This document shows positions 11,600 to 22,463 of a stretch of 64,000 bases of DNA, one piece after another. The position numbers and the translations under genes were made by a program. How positions within the stretch are numbered: position 1 is the stretch's first letter; each line of letters starts with the position of its first letter. The notes beneath the pieces are model-generated. The model saw nothing but the letters and a program-made list of their open reading frames with translations. It was not told the origin of the DNA and ran no database searches. Source of the stretch: Lolium rigidum (lineage: Eukaryota > Streptophyta > Magnoliopsida > Poales > Poaceae); assembly GCF_022539505.1 (NCBI RefSeq), contig NC_061514.1:218139837-218203836 (forward strand). The letters are read 5' to 3'.

Positions 11600-14500
11600 T
11601 AGCTGCGGGAGAAAAACAACACCAAAAACTGGTGATACCTGCTGGTAATAAACATCCCAAAGTCAATGATGAGAGACTGAACGGAGTAATTAGCGAGAAG
11701 TATAATTCATACACATGTAAATTGCTCCCGGTAGCAATGCAGAAAAATAAGCCATCTAAGGGCAAAGAAAACAAGCATTCAAAAAATGACAGAAAGAAGA
11801 AATTGCCATCTGCGGATTTTGCTGAAGATTTGGATCTTCGCGGCAGTCATAGACCCTTTTTGCCGCTTCAGCAACGCAAGCAGGTTCTAGTTCCTATATA
11901 CTGTCCTTTTTTTGTTAGAGATATAAATGTTTCCGATTTGCAATTACAAACTAATTGTCATCATGCTCCCTTGATTGATTTATGCTGTGCTGTTCAACTT
12001 ACCAGGCCAGCACGACTACTGATAATGTGGTTTCTAGTATCTTGAAGAAGCCGCGTCAACAGAACAACCAGTCGTCATATCAACCTCTGAAACCACCAGC
12101 CATCCCAAGAGCTAAGGTGCTTGTTCCTCCATCCTGTCATATCTTAGTATATACAGATGTATATATACTGTTTGATTGCAAGTGCTTGTTATCATGCTCG
12201 ATCGATTGATGTATTTCCTGCTGCTCAACTGAATTACCATGCCAGCAAGACCAGAGAGAATCCACCTATTAGTATCCTCAAGCACAACCAGTTGTCAGAG
12301 GTTGCTAAGAAGAAACCCTTGAATGGAGACAACACTGATCCATTAATGGTTAGTGCAATGCCCCAATGCAAGAGGGTATCGACAATGCCGAGAGGTACAG
12401 GCGCTGAAGATGACAATCTTGGCTCTGGCAATCACGAGAAACTTACATTACCACCTGATGCCTCGCTTACTGAGGTGCTAGTTCTGTCCATCCTGCATAT
12501 TCATCAATGCAGACATAAATGTTTTTCATTTGCGAATGCTAATTAATATTTTCTATTCTTGCTTGATTGATCCAAGTTGTGCTTGCTACCAGGGTATGCC
12601 GATTACTACTGCTAGTAATACTAAGACGGCCCCAGTAGGAGTCACAACCCGTGCGGCCACAAAAAGACCATTGTCTGAGCAGCCACCTCCTAGAACTACT
12701 AGGGCCTCTTCCAGGAGAGACACCGATTCACAGTGTCCACTTCGTAGAACTACCAGGTCCATGTCCACAACTAGCAACAACATACATGACGAATCTGACT
12801 TCGATGTAGATGAATCTAGTAGCCAATGAAGAGTCACCAGAAGTCGTAATCGTCACAACTCTCCTTCTGTTGATCATGGTCAGTTGTGCTACCAAGTGCT
12901 TACTTCATTTAGCATGTTGTACTACAAGTCCTTTCACGCATTTTGCTAGCTGTGATTATTGAGGCTGTGTGCCTCCCTTGTTTGTTGATAATATTGCTAC
13001 AGGTCAGGGCAATGAAAATGATGATTCAGATGAAGCAGACGAGGACCCTGTGGTGCCATCCGAGAATGGCACTGTTGGTAAAGGCATGTTCCTGTAATTT
13101 GTCTATTCCTTACAGAGTCTATTTCGTGTAACACCATTATTATCTCATCAGTTGTTTATATGTGTAGTAGTAAGGGGGACGAACACGGGGAAAGGACTGA
13201 CCAAATTGACCCGTTCTCGAGGATCCAAGCTGCCTCTGATAATAACAAGAGGGAGGATAAGGCCGACATCAGCACTTATCGGCGCAAAATTTGTAATTGA
13301 GTGCAACATTGCAGTCAGGAACCATATTCCTGTATATACGCATTGGAAGAAGTACCGCCAAGACCCAGGGCTCCTGTGTGACTTCTATGGAAAAATTGCG
13401 GTATTTACAAACTGCATTCCTTTGCCTCCCTTTACTGTTTATAAAGCTTTTATTTCTCATAAATTGTTATTCTTATGCATGTTCTTCCATACCACTAGGG
13501 AAAATTTTCAATGGACACAAAGCAGTCACCAGTAAAAGGTGCATGCAACAAGCATCTTCAGAATGGTGTACGTCAGTTTCGGCACAATCTGAAGAAAAAA
13601 TACTTTGATGGCGCCCCACTTTCTGAAGTGCCGACTAAAAGTCCTATTTCCAGTACGACTAACGAGGATTGGTGCGAGCTTGTGGAGCACTGGAAGTCTC
13701 CCCACAACATTGTCAGTCTATTTTTTAAATCGAAGTTTTTTACTTGTACATGTATATGCATGTATATCATTAGTAATTCTACCTTTCATGCAGAGGATCA
13801 GTAGTATAAATAAGACCAACCGTTCTAAGGTTCTGCTCCACCAAACAACTGGGTCGCGCAGCTACACTGCACACGTGGAAAATCTGGTATGTGAAGACCT
13901 GTGTTGTTTACAGAATAATAGAGTACACAATTACATCAACAAGCTGGATGGGTATTTACTACGTAGCTTGTATTTTGCTGAATGCGTGCGCTGGTCTATT
14001 AAATCACTGATTGCGTTCGTACATGTTTGACATAGATAGTTAATATATCTAACTCCTGGTATCATTTCCATGATGCTCACTTTACCAAGAAGGTACATTG
14101 CTTAGTTCTCCGATGGATAGCTCAGGTGCATTTTAAACTAAATTATTTTTTGGTAGTAGCTGTTTGTAGGAGCTTTTGTGCACATCGTTGCTTCTGCTAA
14201 AGTCTGCAGATTCTTTCTACAATGTAGATGCTCTGCATCGAACTGCTCTAATTAGTGATTAACTTGCACATCAACATATAACATCGCACACATTATTGGT
14301 TATTCACAAAATCCTTTATAGAACCTATATGCTGGCTGCATGTATGTGTTTGTTTTCAGGGAGACTCGTACATGGGTAAAGAACCAAGTCATGTGGATCT
14401 GTTCAGGGAGACACACCACAACAAGGACGACTGCTACTCCTCTGAAGTATAATGTGTTCTGGTGAGTAAGCATTTATTGAGTTATCGCTGAAATGAAGTT

Positions 14501-14880
14501 TATACATTGCTTCATCTAACACCAATCTATCTTCTGTCTTTATTGCTAAACAAGGCTGAGATTGAAGAAGAGATGTCTCAACCTACACCATACGGAGAGC
14601 GAAAGATGAGACCCAGGTTTTATCCGATGTCCTTGGTAAGAGAGTAAAGAAACCTATGTTTCTTCAGAATGTGGGCCTCGAGCATAGACCCACACGATCA
14701 AATATGAGCACCCTAGCTGATTTACTGGAGACAGAGCGGAGGGGAAAATTGGACCTTCAAGATCTTGTCGACTCCTAGAGCGCTAATCTGTTGGAGCTTA
14801 ACAAAAATGTACATGAATCGAGTGAGAGGCATGCTGCCCTTGAGGCAAAGCTTGAAACGTTTACCAGGTTCGTGCGCGAG
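11600..14880 (+). pseudogene. CACTA TNPA-like gene (Transposase_24, En/Spm)
   Basis: Many short exons on the plus strand, separated by AT-rich introns with GT-AG borders (roughly 11,603-11,884, 12,005-12,116, 12,243-12,473, 12,594-12,828, 13,002-13,093, 13,166-13,400, 13,500-13,710, 13,794-13,886, 14,555-14,880). Early exons are basic and Ser/Lys-rich. The core matches Transposase_24 of En/Spm elements: TRSRGSKLPL, then FRHNLKKKYFDG, NEDWCELVEHW, and RISSINKTNRSKV. The last exon is a coiled-coil tail (QNVGLEHRPTRSN, HAALEAKLETF) ending at TAA 14,880. A stop near 12,826 and shifts near 14,635 and 14,778 break the frame. In other CACTA elements TNPA-like proteins bind subterminal repeats. The second CACTA element is inserted about 35 bases past the stop. 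Confidence 0.7.
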
Positions 14881-14939
14881 TAAACATGGTCAACTGGTGG
14901 TTCTATGGTGGACAGTTCACTAGTAGGAAAAGCCTCATC

Positions 14940-15125
14940 AGTGGCGCACGAAAAATGGATTCTGTGGCGCATGGGAGGTGCGCCACAGAAACGTCGCCAC
15001 AAAAATAAGGTTTCTGTGGCGCACCTGCCCATGCGCCACAGAATTAAGGTTTCGTGGCGCACTTGTTCTTAGGTGCGCCACGGAAAAGCGTGCGCCACGG
15101 AATTGGTTTTTAGTGCGCCACAGAA
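14940..15125. repeat. Left subterminal GTGGCGCAC hairpin array
   Basis: Repeated pairs of GTGGCGCA and TGCGCCAC separated by 4-10 bases, for example around 14,970-14,992 and 15,016-15,041. Such arrays are the usual transposase-binding regions of CACTA ends. Confidence 0.85.
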
Positions 15126-15533
15126 TTTGCTTGTATTATACACGATTTTGTGCTGCTCTGCTATACACATGCGGTTTATAGACGAGCAATACGGATATAC
15201 GGATACACAGGTTATATACAGCAACATTCAAATATAATATAAATATCATGTACATTGCACAGATATAACATAGACATCATCATCACATTACTTAGAGCCC
15301 GATCGAGATACATATATAGTGGCAAGTGTCAAATGTTTTGCATACAACTCTTAATTCATACAAAATTCACAATTTCGAGATACAAAGTAGTCTTCATCCG
15401 GTTCCTCCTTTGCTCCGTCATCTCTACCCACCGAGGCTCGCTTGCATCGGGGTCCTTCATCCAGCTTCCTACTATGATGAAAATGGAAGAAAGTGAGACC
15501 AACAAGTCCGATGCACAAGAGAAATGGAATAAA

Positions 15534-16160
15534 TGCCTCATACATTGTTGGTCAACACAAATATTAACATTCAGGGACGGTGTAAGTGAGACCAAGTCCG
15601 ATGCACAAGAGATTGATATTTGTGCTATCTTACCAGGCTCACTTACGCCGCCCCGAGTGTACGGTGACCAAACATTTTAATCATCGGCATTTTGAAAATC
15701 TCAAAGCAAATGGAATGACAAAATGGAATAAGTGCCTCATACATTGTTGGTCAACACAAATATTAACATTCAGGGATGGCGTAAGTGAGACCAAGTCCGA
15801 TGCACAAGAGATTGATATTTGTGCTATCTTACCAGGCTCACTTACGCCACCCCAAGTGTACGGTGACCAAACATTTTAATCATCGGCATTTTGAAAATCT
15901 CAAAGCAAATGGAATGACAAAATGGAATAAGTGCCTCATATATTGTTGGTCAACACAAATATTAACATTTAGGGATGGTGTAAGCGAGTCCAGGTAGGAT
16001 GCACAAGAGATTGATATTTGTGCTATCTTACCAGGCTCACTTACGCCACCCCCGAGTGTACGGTGACCAAACATTTTAATCATCGGCATTTTGAAAATCT
16101 CAAAGCAAATGGAATGACAAAATAGAATATGTGCCTCATACATTGTTGGTCAACACAAAT
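15534..16160. repeat. 199-bp tandem repeat array
   Basis: Copies begin TGCCTCATA at 15,534, 15,733, 15,932 and 16,132 (periods 199, 199, 200). The fourth copy is cut by the fold-back element, and a diverged continuation resumes at about 16,794-17,040. Each unit holds an inverted pair, GTAAGTGAG and CTCACTTAC, so each can form a stem. I see no gene. Confidence 0.9.
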
Positions 16161-16186
16161 ACTATGGTCAGAAACCATAGTTGCAG

Positions 16187-16793
16187 TATACACCGCCGTA
16201 TACTTTGCGAAGGGCCCCCTTTCCCGGTCGGCGTTCCGTCAACGGGTGCTTGACGACACAACAACGCCGATCTGCATCTCCGGCGCAGAACCACGCCGGT
16301 CCCTCGTCTGTCCGGTGAACGAGTCCTTGATGCAAAGACCGTGCCGGCCTGCCCGAGCATTATGCCGGGCCGTGTTGCCGCGCTTCAAGCCGTGTGTCCC
16401 GCGCCCGCACTCGTTCGCCTTCTTGCCCGGTGAACCAATAGGCTGATCGTTGGAATAAGGAAACCGATGACAGCGGGTCGCAAGATTAAATTGCGATCGG
16501 CCGTCATCGGCTTCCTTATTCCAACGATTAGTCTATTCGTTCACCGGGCAAAAAGGCGAAGAGTGCAGGCGCGTGATCGACACGGCCCGAAGCGTGACAA
16601 CAGGGTCGGCATGATGCTAGGGAGGCTGGCACCGTCTTGGCATTAAGGACTCGTTCACGTACTGGACGGCGAGAGAAGAAAAGTGGTGTTGCGCCGGAGA
16701 GGCATGTCGGCGTTGTTGTCTCATCAAGGACTCGTTCACGGAACGGCGGCCAGGGAAAGGGGGGCTCGTCTACAAAGTATATTGCGGCGTATA
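16187..16793. mobile_element. Fold-back (long inverted repeat) element
   Basis: Two arms of roughly 300 bp pair across a short centre (GCAAGATTAAATTGC, near 16,480-16,494). Examples: left GATCGTTGGAATAAGG against right CCTTATTCCAACGATT; left TATACTTTGCG against right CAAAGTATATTGCGG. The whole is GC-rich against its surroundings. It disrupts a copy of the 199-bp repeat and about 100 bp of that unit is missing. No clear target duplication; possibly a Mutator-type MITE. Confidence 0.75.
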
Positions 16794-17124
16794 GGTGACC
16801 AAACATTCTAATCATCGGCACTAAAATGGAAGAAAGGCCAATGCAATTAAGAAGTAGCTAGTATGAACTAAATGGAATGCCTCATACTTTGTTGGTCGAA
16901 ACAAATATGAACATCCCGGGATGGCGTTAGTGAGGCCAGGTAGGATGCACAAGAGATTGATATTTGTGCCATCACACCAGGCTCACTAGCGACACCCGGA
17001 GTGTACGAGTGATCAACCAACCATCTAATCATCGACAAGTTCAAAAACACCACCAAACCAAGCAACCATGGTGACATAAGTCAAGATGCTCAAACACACA
17101 TAGCATGCATGGAGCAGATGCTCC

Positions 17125-18070
17125 AAAGGGATTATTCATCACTTGGTAGTAACCAAGTGATGCTGGCAAGAGAGAGGCCAAGCCTGAGCTAGTCAATCCA
17201 CTAGAGATGGATATGCATAAGTAAGCAAGAACACATAGCCTATCCAAGTTAACCAGATAAAACCAACCTTGACAGCCAACTGAATCACCTAGCACCACCT
17301 AGCATTTTAAAACCATCAGAAACAGATCCTTTTTCTTCAAAGGATACCACAGTGGCATTCATTTACATGATCCCCTACAGTGGATATCTCTAATTTCATC
17401 AAAGCCAACAAGAAAAAGAAATATATCATTACTCGGTTGAGTTCAAAACAAAGCTAGGGTCCATAAGGGATTACTCATCACTTGGTAGTAACCAAGTGAT
17501 GCTGGCAAGAGAGAGGCCAAGCCTCGAGCTAGTCAATCCAATAGAGATGGATATGCATAAGTAAGCAAGAACACATAGCCTATCCAAGTTAACCAGATAA
17601 AACCAACCTTGACAACCAACCGAATCACCTAGCACCACCTAGCATTTTAAAACCATCGAAACAGATCCTTTTTCTTCAAAGGATACCACAATGGCATTCA
17701 TTTACATGATCCCCTACGAGTGTATATCTCTAATTTCATCAAAGCCAACAAGAAAAAGAAATATATCATTACTCGGTTGAGTTCAAAACAAAGCTAGGGT
17801 CCATAAGGGATTACTCATCACTTGGTAGTAACAAAGTGATGCTGGCAAGAGAGAGGCCAAGCCTGAGCTAGTCAATCCAGTAGAGATGGATATGCATAAG
17901 TAAGCAAGAGCACATAGCCAATCCATGTTAACCAGATAAAACCAACCTTGACAGCCAACTGAATAACCTAGCATCACCTAGCTAGTCTTTTAAACCATCA
18001 GAAACTTCCCATTTTCTTCAAAGGATACCATAGTGGCATTCATTTACATGATTCCCTACTGTGAATATCT
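17125..18070. repeat. 340-bp tandem repeat, three copies
   Basis: Each unit contains CATCACTTGGTAGTAA followed by GTGATGCTGGCAAGAGAG; copies start near 17,130, 17,470 and 17,810. CACTTGGTAGTAACCAAGTG is an inverted pair within each unit. Differences between copies fall largely at CAG/CTG sites. Confidence 0.85.
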
Positions 18071-18617
18071 CTATTTGGATAACATAAGCAATCCACACTA
18101 GTAAACAAGTCCTCATCACCTTATACAGGTTCAAACTTTGGATTTGTTTCCAACAAAGGTTGGAAAACAAATCAAATCCATTTAGTTTTACTGAATCATC
18201 ACCAACACATGGTTCATTAATAAGAAGTGACAAGCATAGCACCAATTAATCAAGCAATATAGCAGCATCAGTAACAAACATAGCACCAATTAATCAACTA
18301 TAGCTCCATCAGTAACAAGTATAGCAGCAATTAATCAAGCAATAGCAGCATGACCTGCACATGACACTTTACTAAAGCCAAAGCTTCAGTAAAGCAATCA
18401 AGGCTTTCATGCAGTTCTTGACGAGCAACAACCGCAAGCAATGGGATCATAATTCAATCCCTGTGCACATACAAGGTGATAAGCGGTTAATTACAATTGC
18501 ATTAGACATCAATTGCAACCTGGCACGAGTTGAAGATTGAATCACCCAATGTCCAGAACCAAGCAATTGCATGGATTCGAGTTACCATAGCAAGACAATC
18601 AAAGTAGCAGTATAGCT
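18070..18617. other. AT-rich interior of CACTA element, no gene seen
   Basis: Contains a short dispersed repeat (AGCACCAATTAATCAA, AGCAGCAATTAATCAA around 18,238-18,340). I see nothing coding. Confidence 0.5.
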
Positions 18618-18790
18618 TCACTTGGCTGCATAGAGGAGATACTGAGTAACAAACCAAGCCAGCAAAGGAGGGGAGAGAGTTCTCCCCCCTCTCTGCATAG
18701 AGGAGATACTGAGAAACAACATCCAGAGCATTTCATCGAGCACCTTGCTCACGCGGGAGAGGAAGAGGGAGGGGATGGCAGAGGTGGAGC

Positions 18791-19035
18791 TCACCGAAAA
18801 CAGGGGTGGAGGAGGAGTTTGACGACGATGGCAGGGGTGGAGGAGGTGGAGGACGCGGCGGCTCGGCCTCCTCCTTGATGCGGCGGCGCCGGACCCTCCT
18901 CCTGCACGCCTTGGCCCCTCCTCCTCCACGCCGCAGCGGCATGTGCTGCCGGTGGCGGGGATGGGTGGAGCGTGGGGGCATGCGCCCCTCGCGGAGGAAG
19001 GCGGCGGCGACGGCGATGGCGACGGCGACGACCAT
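18791..19035 (-). CDS. Possible first exon of unknown gene inside CACTA element
   Basis: GC-rich block read on the minus strand from MVVAVAIAVAAAF at 19,035, Pro/Arg/Ser-rich (PPRPPPPPPLPSSSN), with a splice-donor-like CGGTGAGC near 18,795. It lies just inside the right subterminal array, like a promoter-proximal exon. The start resembles a short signal peptide or low-complexity leader. No domain is recognised, and the downstream exons cannot be followed with confidence. It could be a host gene fragment captured by the transposon, or only GC-biased noncoding DNA. Confidence 0.3.
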
Positions 19036-19144
19036 GGCGGCGCGCCTTGGTACGGATCGGAGGGGGAGAAGGGAGAGAGGCGGCGCGGCGGTAGAGGGGA
19101 TGAGGGCGCGGGGAGGGGTACGGGGATAATATAAGTTCCCCTAT

Positions 19145-19440
19145 TTCGTGGCGCACCAGCTCAAGTGCGCCACGGAATCAACAACTCCGTGGCGCACCGG
19201 AGCAAGTGCGCCACGAAATAACTATTTCGTGGCGCAGCGAGGCCGTGTGCGCCACGTAAATACCTACGCTAATAATTGGGAGTGCCGGGATGTGGGCCCC
19301 ACATAGTTTCGTGGCGCAGGGTTCAGCAATGCGCCACAAAAATAAGCTAGTTTTGTGGCGCACACAGTCTCGTGCGCCACAAAATAAGTTTCTGTGGCGC
19401 ACTCAAAACGGTGCGCCACAGAACTAAGCTTCGCCTATAA
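19145..19440. repeat. Right subterminal GTGGCGCAC hairpin array
   Basis: At least six inverted pairs of GTGGCGCA and TGCGCCAC between 19,145 and 19,420, the mirror of the left array. Confidence 0.88.
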
Positions 19441-19502
19441 GGGTTTTCCTACTAGTGGTTGAACTATAGTTTGGGCTAGTTGTCTTGCTTTGGTGCAAGC
19501 TA

Positions 19503-19606
19503 AACTGTCCTGCGATCCATATTAATTGACTTCAATATGGATGTATCTAGAACTAAAATGTGTCTAGATACATCCATATTAGAGTCAATTAATACGAACC
19601 GGAGGG
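19503..19606. mobile_element. Stowaway-like MITE
   Basis: About 104 bp forming one long hairpin: ATTAATTGACTTCAATATGG pairs with CCATATTAGAGTCAATTAAT. The right end CCGGAGGG followed by TA is Stowaway-like; the left terminus has diverged. Non-coding. Confidence 0.7.
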
Positions 19607-19739
19607 TATTATTTTGGAGGAGCTGAATTGTTATATTGATGATGCGAGTATGCAGGATGAACTTAAGATCGAATGTAAATTGATGCACAGTTATGTAATT
19701 ATTCTGTATGTAATTATTTTTGAGTGTTTATATATTATT

Positions 19740-20780
19740 TATATGTAAGGCTGCCATAAAACGGCATCTATTTGACACGCCGGGTTTGACAGGCTGAAAC
19801 TAACGCCCCAGCTAAGATAACGAAGCCGTACGTTGTTTACGGGCCAACATTTATGGGCTTGTATTAACGGTCCGGCTGCAATAACCAGGCTGAGCTGTGC
19901 TAACAAGCCATTATTAACACACCATGGGCTCAAGGTAACATGCCTTTTTGCAATTGTTTTTTGAGACGTTGTAGTAGTAATAACGGGTCGGGATAGTAAG
20001 GCCGCACATTTAGGCCGTTAAAAGGCCGGCCGTAAGTGGGCCAAAAGAAGGACCACGTAAACTGGCTTGTCGTTATGGGCCACCAAAAATGGGCCACTCG
20101 CATAACGGACCACAAAAATTGGGCCGTCCGTTAATGGGCCAAACCTATACCGGACCACCAGGATTGGGCCGTCCACTAATGGGCCATACCCATACCGGAC
20201 CGCCACAATTGGGCCATCAATTAATGGCCCACTGTAGTGACTACAAACATGGGCCCAAATTTCAGTTCCGTGCCACGTGTGGGCCCCAATTGTCCACGTG
20301 TCAGAAGTTCATTGTGCCACGTGTCTAGACAGTAGTGGGCCATCCACACGCACATGTTGGTATTCCGTGTGACACGTGTCGACATGCCAATGGCCACACT
20401 CGTGGCACATGTCAGCCTTCGAATGCAATTCTACATGGACACGTGGTAGGAGGAGGTTGGTCCGGAGTTGTCAGCTAGACGACAATGATGACATCATGCG
20501 ACAGGACTGATAGGCCAATCATTGAACTGACATAATGCCTCCAAGGATCCAACCGGGGGACAGCAATCTGCAGTGGCCAAAGGCGTCACAGCGGAGCGGG
20601 CCGGGTGGGCTCTAGGCCAGCACAAAGTCGTCTCGGATCCATGACGGAAAAATCTAACCGTTATTCTGGCCATCTGTGCCGCCACGGTCCTGCAAACCGT
20701 TAGCAACACATGTCTATGACGGATTTTGCCCTTTCATTGACGAACTAAAATTGTTATAGACTAGCCAAATGTTACTAGTG
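19740..20780. repeat. 3' subterminal region and terminus of the outer CACTA element
   Basis: Contains a 45-bp tandem repeat (CGGACCAC at 20,106, 20,151 and 20,196, with ATTGGGCC and TAATGGGCC) and a cluster of CCACGTGT/ACACGTG motifs (20,271-20,450). The right end GTTACTAGTG at 20,771-20,780 reads CACTAGTAAC on the minus strand, a CACTA-type terminus. This suits the end of the element carrying the TNPA-like gene at 11.6-14.9 kb. Its left end is not seen (gap or deletion). Confidence 0.6.
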
Positions 20781-21233
20781 ATGATTGTGTGGTTGAGGTG
20801 GCCTTAGCAGTAATAAACTGCTGTTTTGGTAGCTCCCACCTCTGGTGGCTTGCGTTGAATGGATACATGCTTACTGGGTGATCATATTTGATTGCCAGTA
20901 GCTTTTGATGTTGAAAAATACTTGCAGAAAACATATATTTCTGCATATCTGATGGTTTTAAAAGGGCTAGTGTAGTCTGGGTAGATTTGGGAAAGTATCT
21001 GGGATAGTTTTCCCTCCTATTTCCATTTGGAAGATGCTACCACTTTTCTGGTTGGCATAACCATGGTCATAGGCTTTGATTCATCCTTGGTCTTTCCCAT
21101 TTCCACTAGGTTACACTTGGTCTATGAACAAATGATGATCAAAACAGGGTTACTCCACCCCTTGTGTGCCTGTGTGTACATGACTGTGCAAATTATGAAC
21201 AGAACCATCTGGTTTGTTCATGATGTGTATACC
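20781..21233. other. Unassigned intergenic sequence
   Basis: Roughly 450 bases, AT-moderate, without a recognisable domain, repeat or terminus. I see nothing I can support here. Confidence 0.4.
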
Positions 21234-21436
21234 TGTGACGCCCCGGGACCGGTACCATGAGGATTCCAGTGATCCCGCCAAAATCCACACGATATCGATT
21301 CAGAGACGCCCTCCGACACGACGTGCGCGACGAATCACACACGTGATGCCAGAGGAATTAACACGAGCGGTAACATTACAACAAGATTACAATAGAGCCC
21401 ATAAGAGACATATATTACAACAACGAATCCAACGAG
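21234..21436. repeat. LTR terminal fragment (TGTGACGCCCCGGG type)
   Basis: Begins TGTGACGCCCCGGGACCGG, a terminus common in grass Tekay-type gypsy LTRs, and is cut at 21,437 by another LTR start. Confidence 0.5.
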
Positions 21437-21543
21437 TGATGACCCACAAGTATAGGGGATCGCAACAGTCTTCGAGGGAAGTAAAACCCAATTTATTGAT
21501 TCGACACAAGGGGAGGTAAAGAATACTTATAAGCCTTAACAAC
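21437..21543 (-). repeat. Athila-type LTR fragment, same family as 50,834
   Basis: 107 bases starting TGATGACCCACAAGTATAGG, near-identical to 50,834-50,941 and 53,712-53,818. It ends at the N gap. Confidence 0.85.
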
Positions 21544-21643
21544 NNNNNNNNNNNNNNNNNNNNNNNNNNNNNNNNNNNNNNNNNNNNNNNNNNNNNNNNN
21601 NNNNNNNNNNNNNNNNNNNNNNNNNNNNNNNNNNNNNNNNNNN
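21544..21643. other. Assembly gap (100 N)
   Basis: 100 N between two unrelated LTR fragments. The true intervening element is missing. Confidence 0.99.
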
Positions 21644-21697
21644 GCTTGCCGGATCTAGGCACTGTCGATGGTACACCTATGAAGTATACCCACAACA
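21644..21697 (-). repeat. LTR start fragment, same family as element A
   Basis: The reverse complement begins TGTTGTGGGTATACTTCATA and ends in GGATCCGGCAAGC-like sequence, matching 3494-3550 with a few differences. No polypurine tract lies beside it, so it may be the edge of a solo or truncated LTR. Confidence 0.8.
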
Positions 21698-21780
21698 CCG
21701 AAGCTGCCTGAAGGCGAGATGTGGCCATTGCAAGGGCAAAAGCTAATGGTATGGACCTGGATGGTCTGTAAAGCCCGCCT

Positions 21781-22203
21781 TACCACGCTACCAAGGTCGG
21801 CCACCGTTCCTGCATGCGGCGTCCTAAGCGCTGGTGCGTCCAGTTGGAAGAAGATGACTTGTATATGCTCGTCATCCCACAGGAGTTTATGACGTACGTT
21901 AGCGGGCGTGTCTACCCCCAGGTAGTGGCAATCCATTACAGAGCGGGATGCATATGGAATGTGCATGCCCATCCCTTCAACAATGATACGGACATCTCGT
22001 CCAGAAGCCATCGCGTGAAGTCCAGAGACAACCCCATTCAACTAGTCATCCTCGAGAATGGGTAGTATGGTCTTGCTGATTTCCTTGGCTTGAAGGTGGG
22101 TGACTACGTGATGTTCAAGGTCATCCCAAACGGGTTCAAGATGACAATGTACAACCGCATCACCTCCTGTGAGAGAGAGGTCTCCTGCAATGATCACCCC
22201 TAA
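21781..22203 (+). pseudogene. B3 DNA-binding domain protein, broken
   Basis: Open from about 21,781 through MRRPKRWCVQLEEDDLYMLV, IPQEFMTYVSGRVYPQ and SRDNPIQLVILENG, then a TAG at 22,063-22,065, then YGLADFLGLKVGDYVMFKV and KMTMYNRITSC to TAA 22,201-22,203. The order (P.eF, basic loop, gW..F...l..GD...F) is that of plant-specific B3 transcription-factor domains (REM-like). The TAG replaces the conserved Trp (TGG to TAG). No B3 partner domain or upstream exon is seen, because an LTR fragment and a gap lie directly upstream. It is probably a relic host gene or a fragment carried by a transposon. Confidence 0.6.
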
Positions 22204-22463
22204 TTACCCAAAAGTTCTAATTTAGCCTTTTCTCGTCGGTCGGCCTTTTTTGAACTTTTAGTGACGTTTGACGGGTGTGGAATAGTAGCTCTATGCTAGC
22301 TATATGATGTGTGCTGAACTGCTGCTCTACCTTTTGTAGCCATTACTGATGATGTAAGAAAAACGCCTTATAATATGATGCTGTGTCAGGCTAAGCTCCG
22401 CATTTTCTTTGACGTTAGCTCTACATATTTTCTTGTGTGCGTCTGTGGAAATGAGGTGGGTAA
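22204..22463. other. Sequence downstream of the B3 pseudogene with a short duplicated segment
   Basis: Non-coding. CGCCTTATAATATGATGC, CATATTTTCTTGTGTGCG and GTGGAAATGAGGTGG (22,361-22,460) recur with small changes on the other side of the solo LTR (24,103-24,155). Confidence 0.6.

Larger units (their letters stand above)
14915..19460. mobile_element. Complete CACTA transposon with GTT target duplication
   Basis: Termini CACTAGTAGGAAAA (from 14,918) and its reverse complement (to 19,457), flanked by GTT at 14,915-14,917 and 19,458-19,460, the 3-bp duplication of CACTA elements. Element length is 4,540 bp. No TNP2 or TNPA domain is visible inside, so it is non-autonomous. Both ends carry arrays of GTGGCGCAC/GTGCGCCAC inverted pairs. 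The interior has two tandem arrays, a fold-back element and a GC-rich exon-like region. Confidence 0.93.

Noticed and set aside
15534..16160. CRISPR-like array from the regular 199-bp repeats
   Set aside because: Units are contiguous tandem copies without unique spacers, in a plant transposon.
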